In this document: in pieces, positions 23,557 to 35,070 of the stretch | How the letters are laid out: every line of letters begins with the position of its first letter | Numbering within the stretch: position 1 is the first letter of the stretch | DNA from: Bimuria novae-zelandiae CBS 107.79 | Lineage: Eukaryota > Ascomycota > Dothideomycetes > Pleosporales > Didymosphaeriaceae | Length of the DNA: 64,000 bases | Direction: 5' to 3' | NCBI GenBank assembly: GCA_010015655.1 | Contig: ML976661.1 | Span: forward strand, 986,075-1,050,074 | Translations under genes and position numbers: made by a program | Notes under the pieces: generated by a model | The model's database searches: none | The model's input: the letters and a program-made list of their open reading frames with translations, nothing else | Told to the model about the DNA's origin: nothing

Positions 23557-24031
23557 TGTTAAGTCCAACAGGGTAGCTAATCCCTAAGGGGCTAAGGTTG
23601 GTTCTCGGGCAGGAGCAGTGGTAATAAGACGAGGGGTCTTAATAGCTTGCGCGTATTAAAGGGGTGTTAGTATTAAAGGTATGTACAGCATAATTAAATT
23701 AACAAGGTTGCCTATTCAGATCTAAACGATAGATTGATAAACAGGTTAAACACAAGGTGGAAGAGTCTATTCTTATGTTCTTATATACTTAACATGCTTA
23801 ACTTGCTTGCTTTAAGCATGTTAAGCGTAGCCTTAGCTTTTTGCATATGCTTAACTTACTTGCTTTAAGCATGTTAAGCGCAGCCTTGGCTTTTTATATA
23901 TGCTTAACTTGCTCGCTTCGAGCGCTTTAAGTAATTACGTAGCTTGCCCATTACTGTGCCACTATTAGCTCCTATAAGACCTTGGTTATCTTAGAATGTT
24001 AGCCTAGTGATACTAAATACAGATCCTAATA
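23557..24031 (-). repeat. Left (3') LTR of the Ty3/gypsy element
   Basis: Starts TGTTAAGTCC and ends CCTAATA (CCTAACA in the right copy). Contains about three tandem ~50-bp units (about 23790-23935), each with the near-palindrome CTTAACTTGCTYGCTT / AAGCATGTTAAGC. Less RIP'd than the right copy. Confidence 0.9.
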
Positions 24032-24129
24032 TTATCCCCTCTCTCCAACAATTCGTTCTTAAATTACATGACCTATCTTACTAAATAGATAAAGTTTAGT
24101 TGCCCTGCTTCTTAGTGCGCTTTGCTATA

Positions 24130-24633
24130 ATGTCTTTTACTAAAGCCCGCGCTATTTATCTCAGCATTAAAACTTATTATAGCAGTATTATCTATCCTAT
24201 CTCTTGTAATTGTTACTTACTTTTTGGCTCTAAGTGCATTATTATGCCGTTGTCTAATCCTAACGCCTATCTAAAGTGTTCTAAGTGTATCTGTGCGCAA
24301 AAGCCTTGCGTAAACTTATTATAAGTATCGTTAGACAAGACTTGTGATAAGTATAAAAAGAAGGTAGATGTGGATAAGAAATTGTTGGTAGAAGTGTTAA
24401 TCTAACTTTTGTAAAATAAGAAAATATTATAGCAGGCTAAAGAGCGTGCTAAAAAGAAGGCGTAATACCTTATATCTAAAATAGATGCTACTAGAGAGTT
24501 GGAAGCAGAGGCTGCGTCAGAGGACTATCCTATCGCGGCGGCTACTATTAGCTTCTCTCCTCTAATATAGTCGATACTAGAGTTATTAGATGATTACTTT
24601 GGTACCTTGCCTATAATCGCGAGCGGCTCTTAG
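24130..24633 (+). pseudogene. Antisense accessory ORF: Cys-rich plus coiled coil
   Basis: A 167-codon frame from ATG at 24130 to TAG at 24631, opposite to the pol direction of its element, with five internal TAA/TAG codons at likely former Gln/Arg/Trp positions. The N-terminal part has paired cysteines (SCNCYLLFGSKC, then LKCSKCICAQKPC at about 24268-24306) suggestive of metal binding. The middle is a Lys/Glu-rich predicted coiled coil (VDVDKKLLVEVL, AKERAKKKA), and the end is acidic/Ser-rich, finishing in ASGS. This layout resembles a widespread class of uncharacterised fungal proteins with CxxC pairs followed by a coiled coil. Function unknown. It might regulate the element or be a captured gene. 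Confidence 0.6.
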
Positions 24634-24759
24634 GTATATTTCTGTGGTATTAGTGGAGCAATTGTTTACAGTTTGCTAAGTTTTCTTTAGGTTCCTATAT
24701 GTTCTCGCTATATAGGTATTTTTTCTATTTAATAAGATATGTGCGTGGCTGATCTGTGT

Positions 24760-27700
24760 GTTATAGTATTTATTTAACTTCGAATTCGTTTTCTTCCTCT
24801 GGTTAGTGATAGAAGGTGGTTTTGACTGGTGTCTCTAGGTCGGCTAGTTCCAATCGGTCTATATGAAATACTAGGTGTATCTTGGCGTCTAGTGGTAGTT
24901 CCAATCTGTAGTTGACCGGTGATATTTGTTCGGAAATAAAAAATAGTCTAACTTTAACATAATCCAGTTTCTTGTGCTTTTTCTTCTAGGTTCGAAGATT
25001 TTTCGTAAGTAGATATGCTTTATCCCCCTTCTTTAGCTAAGGTGCTGTTTTTTGTTTCTTGTTAGTGTAGGAAATGCTTTGCTGTTGAGCTTTCTCGAGG
25101 TTCTCTCGGAGTTGTTAATGCATTTCTTTTATTCTTATAGCCGTGTTAATGGCTTCTTCCGTTCTAATAGTAGTAGGAAATGTCTAATTAAAGAGATGTG
25201 GATGTCTTCTGTAGTTTGCATAGAACGGTGTATATCCAGTTGCTGCTAATATCTTATTATTATATGCTAATTATGCCATTAGTAATAGGGAAATCTAGTT
25301 ATTTTTCTGGTTGTTGCAGTAGATGCGTAGGTACGTTTCTATTATTTAATTCGTATATTCTGTTTGTCCGTCCGTCTGTGGGTGGTAGGCTATTAATAGT
25401 TTTCGTTTTGTTCTAATAAGTGCCATGAGTGTTGTCTAGTAGTTTAAAGTGAAGAGCTTGTCTCTATCACTGATAATTGTCTTTGGAATGCCATGGTGTC
25501 GTATAAGTCGATCTAGGATAAGAAACGCTAGTTCCTTAGCCGTAATTGTTTTTTAACATGGTAGTAGTTCTACGTATTTGGTGAATCTGCATACGATTAC
25601 TAATATCGAGTCGTAGCTTATTCCTGTTGCTGGGTCTTTTAACTTGGGTAGTCCAGTTACAAAGTCCATTGCGATGTCTTCCTATAGTACTATAGGTATC
25701 TAGATAGCTTGCATTTCTCCGTACTTAAGATATGTTGCGTATTTATTACGTTGGCATTCTACACATTTGCGTATGTAGGTTACTACTACTTCCTTAATTC
25801 CTTTAAAGCTGTAGTTCCTCTGAATTAGTTCTATTATCTTTTTAATTCCAGGGTGTCTGTATATAGGGTCGTCGTGGTATTATCGTATGACCTCTATCTG
25901 TTGTTCCTTGGGTACTTCTCGTGTGAGTACAAGGAGTTGATTGAGTTCTGCCGTAGGTTCTAAAGAACCGTCAAAATGTTGTTTTAGTATTACGGAGTAG
26001 GTTTTAACTTTGTCCCCTGCAAGATTGTGTTGTTGGCTAAGTGCGTCTGCTCGTCTATTTTCTTTGCCAGGTGTGTATACGATCTTGAATTTGTATTATC
26101 TAAGCGTTTCTAACTATCTTACCTGCCTTAGCGTAAGTTCCTTCGTGGTCGTGAAGCGTGTAAGGTTCTTATAGTCCGTAAAGATCTTAAGTATAGAGTA
26201 GCTAAGAGCGTAGATTCTTTAGTGCTTTAGTGTTTTAATAATTGCGTATAGTTCTTTATTATGTACGTCGTATCGTGCTTCCGTGTCGGTAAACTTGCAT
26301 AAGTAATATGTAATAGGGTGCTATTTGCTATCTTTCTCTTGTTTTGCGCAGGCGCCTATTGCGAGGTCGCTTACGTCCGTTTTAATTCGTAGTGGTTTTC
26401 TATCCCTAAAGTGGATAAGTACTAGTAGCATAATGCATGCAGTTTTTAAGAGTTAGAACGACATTCTACACTTTGTAATTTATACGAATAGTGTGTCCTT
26501 CCTTGTAAGGTTTATAAGTGGTATTGTGATCTTTGCATAGTCCTTAATGAATTGTTAATTAAATCTATAGAATCCTAAGAATTCTTGGATGTTCTTCGCC
26601 GTCTTTAGTATTGGCTAGTTCTTAATATATTCTATCTTATTAGATGCGACTTTAATTCCTTCTATGCTAATAACGTATCCTAGGAATTTAAGTCGTGTTA
26701 CGTGCTATTTGCACTTTTTTAGCTTAATTCTAAGGTATGCCTTGTCTAATGCTGTTAACACCGTCTGTATATGCGGAACATGATCTGAATCGTTCTCTAA
26801 GTAAACAAGTATATCGTCCATGTATGCGATAACAAATATGTCTAGATAGTTACGGAGTACGTAGTTAACTAGTGCTTGGAAATTTGCTGGTGCGTTAGTA
26901 AGTCTAAAAGGCATAACTATATATTTAAATAGTCTATAGCGTAACCTAAACGCTGTCTTCCACTTATTACCTTCCTTAATTCGTATAAGGTGGTATCTAT
27001 CTCGTAAATCTATTAGTGTAAAACGTTTGGCTCTTAAGAGTCGGTCTCTTAATTCTAAGATATTTGGTAGTAGGTATCGATTTTTAATTATTATGTTGTT
27101 AATCTTCTAATAGTTAATATATAGTCGTGGTGTGCCGTCTTTCTTTATGACAAACATGAAAGGGCTAGCTACTAGTAACTTCGATAGTCGTATGTATCCT
27201 TTCGCGAGGTTTGTCTCGATAAATTCTTTCTCTTGTTAGAGTTCTTTTCTAGTCTTGCTATATAGTAGTCCAAAGGGTGGCGTTTTCCCTTCTACTAGGT
27301 CTATCGCTAGATCCCAGGGCTAATATTCTGGAAGGTTTGCTTTTCCCTCTCTCTCGGTGAACATATGATTCCATACTCGATAGCATTCCGGAATTTCATA
27401 GTTTATGCTTTCATCTATCTTCTTGCGCTCTGTGACCTGGTGGTTCCTATTAGCGTTTGCTAAGGGTTTCTTCCGTTTTTCGACTGTCTGTCGCGAGACT
27501 ATAGTGTTAATAGCTCTTTTATCTACTATTATACTTTATTAACGCGTAGGCTTTACTTATAATGCACAGTTGCAGCGCTTAAAGGATAGCTTTTTTCTCT
27601 CCTAGTTAATCGTGGGCTTGTGCTTCCTTAACTAGGGTAGTCCTAAAATCACGTCGTGATTAGCTTCCTTAATAATATTAAGGGTAATTAATTCCTGGTG

Positions 27701-28260
27701 TCCATAGATCGTAAGGGTAGTTTTAACCTCGTATTTAATCGTTGCTTTGCCAGGCATTAGTTATCTATTCGCGACATGGATAGCATAGGGCATAGCCTTT
27801 TTACGCTTATAGAGTCCTGCTCTATTAAGTGCTTTTCTTAACATATAACTTCCCTGTGCTCCTAAGTCCAGCATGGCTTTCATTCATGTTTCTTTAAGCT
27901 ATACTAGTAGCTTAATTAATGCCTAACTATTTATGGTATTTAGTTCTCTGAAGGCGTCTTCCCTCCTAAGCCTAGGTCTAAAAAAGACGTCTTTTCTATA
28001 GGTAGCTTTATAGGATTAAGGTGTCCTTCCTTCTTCTTCTCCTGAGGCTACTGCTAGGCCTTTTCTAGGAGAGCTTCACCGTCTTCTTCCTTTGTTACCA
28101 TTTTAATCCTGAGGGTCGTAGTCCCTTTCGGTATGCGATTGAACCCATGCTTTTCTTTTTACTTTTTGTGTTCCTTATAATTAGGGTGTAAGCATATTTG
28201 CCACTTATTAGATACGCATTTTCTATTAACTAGTAGTAATATTACTTAGTTTAACACTTA
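24760..28260 (-). pseudogene. Ty3/gypsy Pol, partly preserved
   Basis: On the minus strand: protease around 27880-27600 (SMLDLGAQGSYMLRKAL); reverse transcriptase about 27150-26500, with MPFRLTNAPANFQALVNYVL and the intact catalytic box YMDDILVY (about 26828-26805); RNase H about 26400-26100; integrase core about 25850-25400; C-terminal chromodomain-like part about 24930-24780 (DAKIHLVFHIDRLELADLE). Stops are frequent but several hundred-base stretches are readable, so it is less mutated than the 14313 element. Plus-strand frames at 25052-25416 are shadows. Confidence 0.85.
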
Positions 28261-28299
28261 GTTAAAGTGTAGAAAGTATCGCGTTTTGCGTTTGTCCTA

Positions 28300-29829
28300 A
28301 AGGTGAACGTTATAATAGGTAATAAGGTAGTTAAACCACTCCTATCTGCATCGTCGATACGTTTAGGGAAAGTAACTATATTCCTTAGCTTAGTAATAAA
28401 TAGTATATTAGTCTTCTCTATAAAGGGTCTATCGTATGGTCTCATGCGTAGGGTTACGGTGGTCTAGGTCGTACTATAGTTTGTAGTTTAGGCTTTCGTT
28501 TAGATATTTCTTCTTAGGGTCTTCGTAGACGTAGCGGTGGTCCACCATTTCTCGTGCCGCTTTACTAACTAGGTCAGGTTAGTAAGCGTGAAAAAATGCT
28601 TCTACGTAGTCTTGTCGTTCCATCGCTATAAACCTAAAATCTCCTTCCCTTAGTTAGTGTTTTTCTAAGAAGTCGAAAACATTCGTCGTCTTGCTAGTAA
28701 CAGGTTTACTCTAGCTAGGGTAAGGTATAAGAGATTAAGGTATTAGTTCCTTTTCCTTTCCTTTATTGTCTAAACTTTCGTGTGCATCCTTATAGAGTTA
28801 TAAGTTAGGTAATTTTAATTGCTCTAATTCTTTGTCGTGGATGTTAATCTTCTTAATAGCGTCTATTACCTGCCATTCTTCGTTAGTGGTTTCCTTTTTA
28901 TTAACAGATAGTACGTTTAACTATCTAATAATCTTGTTCTTAGATCTGCAGTTCCTAGCAATATAACCTAGTTTGCCATATATAAAGCAAGTGCGTGTCT
29001 TGGTTCCCTAGCGTTAGGTTCCATCTAAGATGTGCTTATTATCTTTTAGCTAGTAAGGGCCTGTTCCTCTTCCTCTCTTTCTAATTATGACGTTAAGCTG
29101 CCCGTAGTGGATTCCTTCTATAGGCTATAGTCTATAGTTATCTTGTTACTGCCTTAGTTGGTGGTTAGTCCTTGCAGGCGGTCCTGTATATCCTTAGGAT
29201 TAGTTCTAGCGTAGGTTACGTTCTAGCTTATACCATGCTTCGTCGATTCGAATTGCTTCCTTAGATAGTTCTTCTAATATATTAGTCTTAGCTCTAGTGC
29301 GTAGGAGTTCCTCGCGCACGGTCCTCTTTAGTCCTTTATAATACATTACTATAAGAATAGCGTCGTTCTAGTTAATTTAGTCTACATACTTACGGAATTT
29401 AGAGTCGTATTCTGCTGCAGAGCGTACCTGTCTAAGGCTTTAGATAGCTCGCTTAGCAATAGCTTCTTAGTTTGTAACTCTAAAGTACTATTTAACTTTC
29501 TCGCAGAACTTATTATAGTTTTCTATAATTTAGTTAGTTGCGTCATCGGTGTTGTTGTCTCCAGCTAGATATTAGTTAAGATAAGGTTAAATCTATTTTA
29601 AAGTATTTCCTTTTATAAAGGTTATAATAAACATGGTCTTGTTAGCGTTATCCCAGTCCTTGTCCTTTATTCCCTAGAAGTAAAGGTTAAGTTATAAAAT
29701 CTAAAATTCCGTGTGCTTGCGGTCTCCGTAAAAGAAGTTAGGTTTACTATAAGTGCCTCCCTTAATAGTCGTGATACCATCCTTAGGGGTACCTATAGGT
29801 ACATCGGAAAGGTTGTCGTATCCGCTTAT
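28300..29829 (-). pseudogene. Ty3/gypsy Gag, start codon mutated
   Basis: Gag remnant beginning next to the right LTR. The expected start codon at 29829-29827 reads ATA instead of ATG (a RIP-type G-to-A change), followed by SGYDNLSDVPIGTPKDG. A zinc knuckle remains near 28990-28946 (CFIYGKLGYIARNC, one cysteine changed to tyrosine). Stops lie mostly at former Gln/Trp codons. Confidence 0.7.
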
Positions 29830-29846
29830 GTTAAGGGTGTTTAAGA

Positions 29847-30321
29847 TATTAAGTCTAACAAGGTAGCTAATCCCTAAGGGGCTAAGGTTAGTTCTTAGGT
29901 AAAAGTAGTAATAATAAGACAAGGGGTCTTAATAGCTTGCGCGTATTAAAGGGGTGTTAGTATTAAAGGTATATATAGCATAATTAAATTAATAAGGTTG
30001 CCTATTTAGATCTAAACGATAGATTAATAAATAAGTTAAACACGAGGTAGAAGAGTCTATCCTTATATTCCTATATACTTAACATGCTTAACTTGCTTGC
30101 TTCGAGCATATTAAGCGCAGCCTTAGCTTTCTGCATATGCTTAACTTGCTCGCTTTAAGCATGTTAAGCGCAGCCTTGGCTTTTTGCATATGCTTAACTT
30201 GCTCGCTTTAAGCGCTTTAAGCAATCACGTGGCCTGCCTATTGCTGTGCCACTATTAGCTCCCATAAGACCTTGGTCGTCTCAGAATGTTAGCCTGGTGA
30301 TGCTAAATACAGATCCTAACA
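29847..30321 (-). repeat. Right (5') LTR of the Ty3/gypsy element
   Basis: Starts TATTAAGTCT (TG mutated to TA) and ends CCTAACA. 475 bp, same as the left LTR, with the same three-fold internal repeat (about 30075-30220). Differences from the left copy are dominated by transitions. Confidence 0.9.
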
Positions 30322-30580
30322 CTAGATAGCCTTTAGCCTGCCGCGTTTCTCTAAGCCTATAATAACAAGCTAAGATAATATCTTGCCTATTATAAAACTA
30401 GTCTCGTCAAAGTTATAGGTATCCTTATTATAGATACTATAGGTAGCCTTTATGCGCGCTACAAGCTCGAACTAAGCTCTAATAGTATCTAGATCCTTAC
30501 ATAGAGCTCTCTGCCGATTGTACGGTTAATTAAATCGTGTAGTAAGACAATCTGTTCGCTTAACAAAGTTGCGCGGCCAC

Positions 30581-32465
30581 TACTCGCCCCACACGCCAAC
30601 CAGAGGTTGGCCCTACGCAGCCTAACGTAACTTCGTAGCCTAACGTAACTTTTTATCGCGGATTTTTCTATTTTCTTAATAAACAACCTACAACCATGCC
30701 TAAATATTATAATAAGAGCTATAAAATTAAGCAGCGTATCTCTAATTATCTCTTTGGTTTTTCTAGCTTAGAAATACCTAATTTTGCAGCTGCAGCACGC
30801 GAATAGAGCGTGCCTGTTTCGCGACTTCGAGCGCGCGCTGGAGGCCGGATCAGCCGCCATGACTGCAGCGGCACGAATCTACGACTCTTAGAGACCCAGG
30901 ATAAAGCGCTAAAGTTATATATACGTCGCTATAACACTATTAGTACACTATACCTTATACTATAGTTAAAAGGTGCTACTTAATATATCCTTAATTGCGC
31001 GCACCCCGATAGCAGAGCTCCTCTACTTAGTAAGGACTAGCTATCGCGATAGCTATTAAGAAATCCAGACTATTGCCGCATGAAGTAGAAGTCGCAGCAT
31101 ATTAATTATATAGTAATAGTAACGTTTAAAGCTTATAGCTATTATTTTATTAAGCTTAAAAAGGTGATATACACCTACGGCGTCACCCTATTAGACACCT
31201 ATAATATAGACGAAACTGGCTTCCGCATAGGCGTTAGTAGCAATTAATAAATTATTACTATAGAGTTTAATTATCTCTATGTCTCTGCGTTAGAGACGTC
31301 GCGCAATTATATTACGAGTATTAAATTAATCTTTAGTAATAGAGAGGTGCTCGAACCTATACTTATTGTATAGGCCGTTAATTACCTTTATTACTAGTAT
31401 ACAAATATGGCGCTGCCTAATAGCTATATAATCGCCATATTAATATTAGGATACGCTAATAACTCTATCTTAATAGAGTAGCTAAAGTTCTTTAAAATAT
31501 AAACGCACGCGCGCTAGAAAGGCGTATAGTAATTACTTATATTTAATAAATTTAGTAGCTACCTTACTATTAAGTTTATACAGTTCTATAATAATTATAA
31601 GATACTCCCCTTCTTACTATTTATTATATTATCTGCAGCCTCTAGACGTCGTCTGTTTTTAGCTATTAAAGCAGAATTACAAAATAGCTATAGAGATAGC
31701 CACCCGAACTGGCTGCATAGACTTTAATAAAGTTAAATTTCTACATGCGAACTATAGAATTAGGATAGATATATTCAAGCGCAGCACAATCCTAAGCGCC
31801 TAAAAGAAAGCTAAGATCTTTCTATTTAATCTAGAGCTTATTTACATAAAGCTGCCAGCACCTATCCAGACGCCATCCCTATTAGTTCTATCTACTATTA
31901 ATTTGAGCCTTATCGCCAATACACCTATAGCATATTAGCGGCAGCATTAAAAAATGTCGCGCGCCCTAGAGAGAAGCAATATATTAAGTAGGAGGCTTAT
32001 AAAATTCCTAGAAAGCTCGCAATTGCTAATTAATAGTCTCGCGCTAGCCTAGCGCGACCTTATAGATATTACTGTAGTAGCTTAACAACGCTAAAAAAGG
32101 TAAATTAAAAATAAAAGGCTAGTATAAAAAGGTAGTGTAGTGACCGTTAAAGTAGCGCGATAAGCAATTAATTAACGTATAAAGTTTAAGGCTTAAAAGG
32201 TTGCTTAAAAGACTATAAAAACGTATAAGGACGCCTACTTATAGAGCCTATAAAATTAGCCCTAATAGGTCTTATCTCTTAGAGAGATGACTGTAGATCC
32301 TGCCCTACTTGCTACACTAACTCCACTATATATTAGCCTATATAATTAAAGTCTACGCTGTCAAAAGACTAGATTAATTTTAATTCTTTATATAAAGTTA
32401 CGTTAGGCTGCGAAGTTACGTTGGGCTGCGCAGGGCCAACCTCCGGTTGGCGTGTGGGGCGAGTA
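30581..32465 (+). mobile_element. Fot1 element copy A, 1.9 kb
   Basis: TIRs of about 70 bp starting TACTCGCCCCACACGCCAAC, with TA at 30581-30582 and 32464-32465. Each TIR ends inward with the unit CCTAACGTAACTT twice in tandem. Inserted in the outer Fot1-like transposase, 14 bp from copy B. It is not a recent duplicate of B: the TIR sequences differ at the outer ends. Confidence 0.92.
30696..32349 (+). pseudogene. Fot1 transposase A, stops plus a frameshift
   Basis: Starts at ATG 30696 (MPKYYNKSYKIKQRI). An N-terminal helix-turn-helix region (VPVSRLRARAGGR) and the Fot1 landmark DTYNIDETGFRIGV (about 31197-31237) are visible. The DGHGSH-type catalytic segment has decayed to LLIFNKFSSYL near 31537. 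Many TAA/TAG stops. The tail that matches copy B (SLYN-stop) is one base out of phase with the ATG, so at least one indel has occurred. Expected intact length is about 550 aa. Confidence 0.8.
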
Positions 32466-32479
32466 CTTGCTAATCTATC

Positions 32480-34373
32480 TACCCGCGCCACTCGCCAACC
32501 CTGCGGGTTGGCGCTGCGCAGCTCAACGTAACTTCGTGGCTTAACGTAACTTTATAACGCGCTTTTTACTCTATCCTTACTTTATAACCCACAAAAATGC
32601 CTAAATTCTATAGCAAGAGTTACGAAATTAAAGAGCGCATCTTAGCTTATATCTCTAGCTTTTTTAATAAAGAAATACCTAATATTGTGGCTACAACACG
32701 CGACTAGTGCGTGCCTGTTTCGCGACTTCAAGCGCGCGTTAAAGGCAGAACAAGCCACTATAACTACACTAGGTCGAATCTACGCCTCTCGCCAGTGCAA
32801 GACAAAGCTCTAAAGTTATATATACGCCGCTGCAATAGTATTAGCATACCTTGTCTTATGCTATAGCTAAAAGGCGCTACCTAGTATATTCTTAACTACG
32901 CGTATCCTAACAGCAGCGCTCTACTACTTAGTAAAGACTAGATCGCGCGGTAGCTGCACTAGAATTCTAAGTGCCACCGCATAAAGTAAAAGTCGCAGGA
33001 TATTAATAAGATAGTAATAGCAATAATAGAAGCATATTCTTAGTATTTTACTAAGCTTAAGAAGGTTATTAATGCCTACGGCATCACCGCATCAGACACC
33101 TATAATATAGACAAAACTAGGTTCCGTATAGGCGTCGGCGGCAGCTAATAGATCGTTACTATAGAGTTAAATCACCTTTAGGTCTCCGCGTTAGAGACCT
33201 CGCGCGATTATATTACCTTAATTAAATTAATCTCTAGCGACGGCGAGGTCCTTAATCCTATACTTATCGTGTAAGGCGTTAATTACCTTTATTAATAGTA
33301 TACTAACACCGCGCTGCCTAATAATTATATAATTATTATATTAATATCTAGCTATACTAATAATTTAATATTAATTAAGTAGCTAAAGTTCTTTAAAAAA
33401 TAGACGCGTGCGCGGCAGAAGGGCGTATAATAATTACTTATATTTAATAGATTTAGTAGCTATCTAACTATTAAGTTTATTAAGTACTGTAATAGGTATA
33501 ATATAATACCTTTCTTACTATCGCCTCACGCATCTCATTACCTGCAGCCTCTTAACGTTGTCTATTTTTAGCTATTAAAGAATAATCACAAGAAGGCTGT
33601 AGAGATAGCTACACGTACTAGGTACACTAACTTTAATAAAGTCGAATTTCTACACGCGTATCACGGCATTAGAATAGCTACTTTTAAATATAGCACTATA
33701 CTTAGTACTTAGGAGAAGTTAGGCATCTTTCTATTTAATCTAGAGATTATATATATAAAGCTGCCTACAGTGCGTACGCCATTACTATTACTTTTATTTA
33801 TAGTTAATTTATCACCTATCGCCAACACGCCTACGTTATACTAATAGCAATATAAAAAGATATCGCGCGCTCTAAAAAGGAGTAATATTTCTAGCCATAG
33901 GCTTAAAAAGTTCCTAGAAAGCTCGTAATTGCTTATTAATAGTCTCGCGCTGGCCTAGCGAGACCTTTTAGCTATTACTATAGCGGCCTAATAGCGCCAG
34001 AAAAGGCAGGTTAAAGATGCTAGGCAGGTATAGAAAGGCAGCATAGTCACCGTAAAGGCAGCGCGACAAGCTATTGATTATCGTGTGGAGCAGGAGGCAC
34101 AAAAGGCTACTAGATAGGCTGCAAAAACGTACAAGGACGCGCACTTGCAGGCGCCACAAAGTCAGCCCCGGCAGGTGCCATCTCTCAGAGAGATAACAGT
34201 AGATCCTGCCCTACTTGCTACACCGACGCCAGCGTATATATCGCTATATAATTGAAGTCTTCGCCGTCAAAATCATCCTCGAATGTTAATTCGCTATAAA
34301 AAGTGACGTTGAGCCGAGAAGTTACGTTGAGCTACGCAGCGCCAACCCGCAGGGTTGGCAAGTGGCGCGGGTA
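32480..34373 (+). mobile_element. Fot1 element copy B, 1.9 kb
   Basis: TIRs of about 72 bp starting TACCCGCGCCACTYGCCAAC (Y marks a transition between the two ends), TA at 32480-32481 and 34372-34373. The inward TIR ends share the doubled CAACGTAACTT-type unit with copy A. The 3' third (about 34000-34370) has near-normal composition, while the middle is heavily RIP'd. Confidence 0.92.
32597..34255 (+). pseudogene. Fot1 transposase B, in frame with many stops
   Basis: A 552-codon frame from ATG 32597 (MPKFYSKSYEIKERI) to TGA at 34253. The motif DTYNIDKTRFRIGV near 33099 replaces DTYNIDETGF, with Glu to Lys and Gly to Arg, both G-to-A changes. The C-terminal 80 codons (REITVDPALLATPTPAY) are almost intact. 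Protein-level similarity to copy A runs over the full length, so A and B are subfamilies of one family. Confidence 0.82.
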
Positions 34374-34770
34374 GCGCCTTGCTTAGCGAGTAGCTTATCC
34401 GCCATATCTTGCACAGCACTTAGCGTGGGCGGAAATCCTCGCGAATCTAGGTCAAGTATATGCCTAATAATTACCTCCTCTTCTATCTTAGTAAGCTTCT
34501 TTAATTTAGGCTAGTAATTGCGTCGCGTAGTAATTCTAGCGCGTTAGCGTTAGAGTGTTATTTAGGGGATAGTAAATATATGTGCTACACCTCTTATAGA
34601 CTAAATTTAGTTTTAATTAATAGCTAAGATTGCAAGGTGTATATCAGCCTTAGTAGAGGCTAGTTAGGCCTGAATTGGGGGCGCCATAGTAGGTAGAAGT
34701 TTATGTGCTGCAAAAAGTTGGTGGGGTGGGCCGCTCGCTTGTATGGGCCGCTCGCTTATAAAACATGTTA

Positions 34771-35070
34771 TAACTAAAAAGTACCTTAAAAATTATATTA
34801 AACTTCCCTAAAAAGGAAATTAACGTACTTTTTTATTTACTCTTTAAAAAATATATAAAAACAAGCCTCCGCGTACGCCTTAAAGAGTTATTTAAGTAAA
34901 AAGGATAACGCTAACGTCCTTATAGCTCTTCTTATAAAATAGGTAAATAATTAAAATACTAACATAATATTTATAGATACTATAAGCTAGTAATACTTAA
35001 TATACTTAATTATACTTAATACTAAAAAATCCTGTAATAAAAACTATTATAGAGAGCTTTATACTATATT
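34771..35070. other. AT-rich remnant bordering the gene island
   Basis: RIP-type AT-rich sequence, no recognisable domain. Composition changes sharply to GC-balanced at about 35,070. Confidence 0.5.

Larger units (their letters stand above)
23557..30321 (-). mobile_element. Complete Ty3/gypsy retrotransposon, 6.8 kb
   Basis: Two 475-bp LTRs (23557-24031 and 29847-30321) with a perfect 5-bp target duplication CTAGA at 23552-23556 and 30322-30326. The element reads on the minus strand: gag, protease, reverse transcriptase, RNase H, integrase. An extra plus-strand ORF (24130-24633) lies between the pol end and the left LTR. The LTRs differ mainly by C/T and G/A transitions, the right copy being more mutated. 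Inserted in the outer Fot1-like transposase. Confidence 0.93.
22440..34687 (-). pseudogene. Fot1-type transposase split by nested insertions
   Basis: Exon-like pieces, read on the minus strand: 34687-34374, 32479-32466, 30580-30322 and 23556 down to about 22440. Across the two Fot1 insertions the frame is restored when they are excised: LLAKQGA joins through ISK to WPRNFVKRTD, then PYNRQRALCKD and DTYNFDETS at about 30441-30415, a Fot1 catalytic landmark. After the LTR element the frame continues with WAFAISDNGW, LLIL-SYKSYNLLEFQELYKE and PHSSHLL segments (about 23420-23170). Stops are mostly TAG/TAA. Intact length would be about 530-560 aa. Confidence 0.75.
22371..34770 (-). mobile_element. 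Outer Fot1-like transposon holding three nested elements
   Basis: TIRs start TAACGTGTTTTATAAGCGAG (22371) and its inverted copy ends at 34770; TA duplications at 22371-22372 and 34769-34770. Each TIR holds a 17-bp unit with GCGAGCGGCCCA twice. Subtracting the Ty3/gypsy element (23557-30321 plus 5 bp) and the two Fot1 copies leaves about 1.86 kb, a normal size. The minus-strand transposase starts near 34687 (MAPPIQA), passes through both insertion sites, and ends near 22440. The TIRs are well preserved though the body is RIP'd. Confidence 0.87.

Noticed and set aside
23785..23940. CRISPR-like regular repeats
   Set aside because: Only three units within an LTR, near-palindromic without unique spacers, in a eukaryotic context.
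25052..25416. Plus-strand ORFs of 65 and 72 codons
   Set aside because: They lie over the minus-strand gypsy integrase, whose domains are recognisable; shadows.
22371..34770. A giant 12.4-kb TIR element with cargo
   Set aside because: The cargo consists of independent elements with their own duplications interrupting a ~1.86-kb transposon; nothing suggests the whole moves as a unit.
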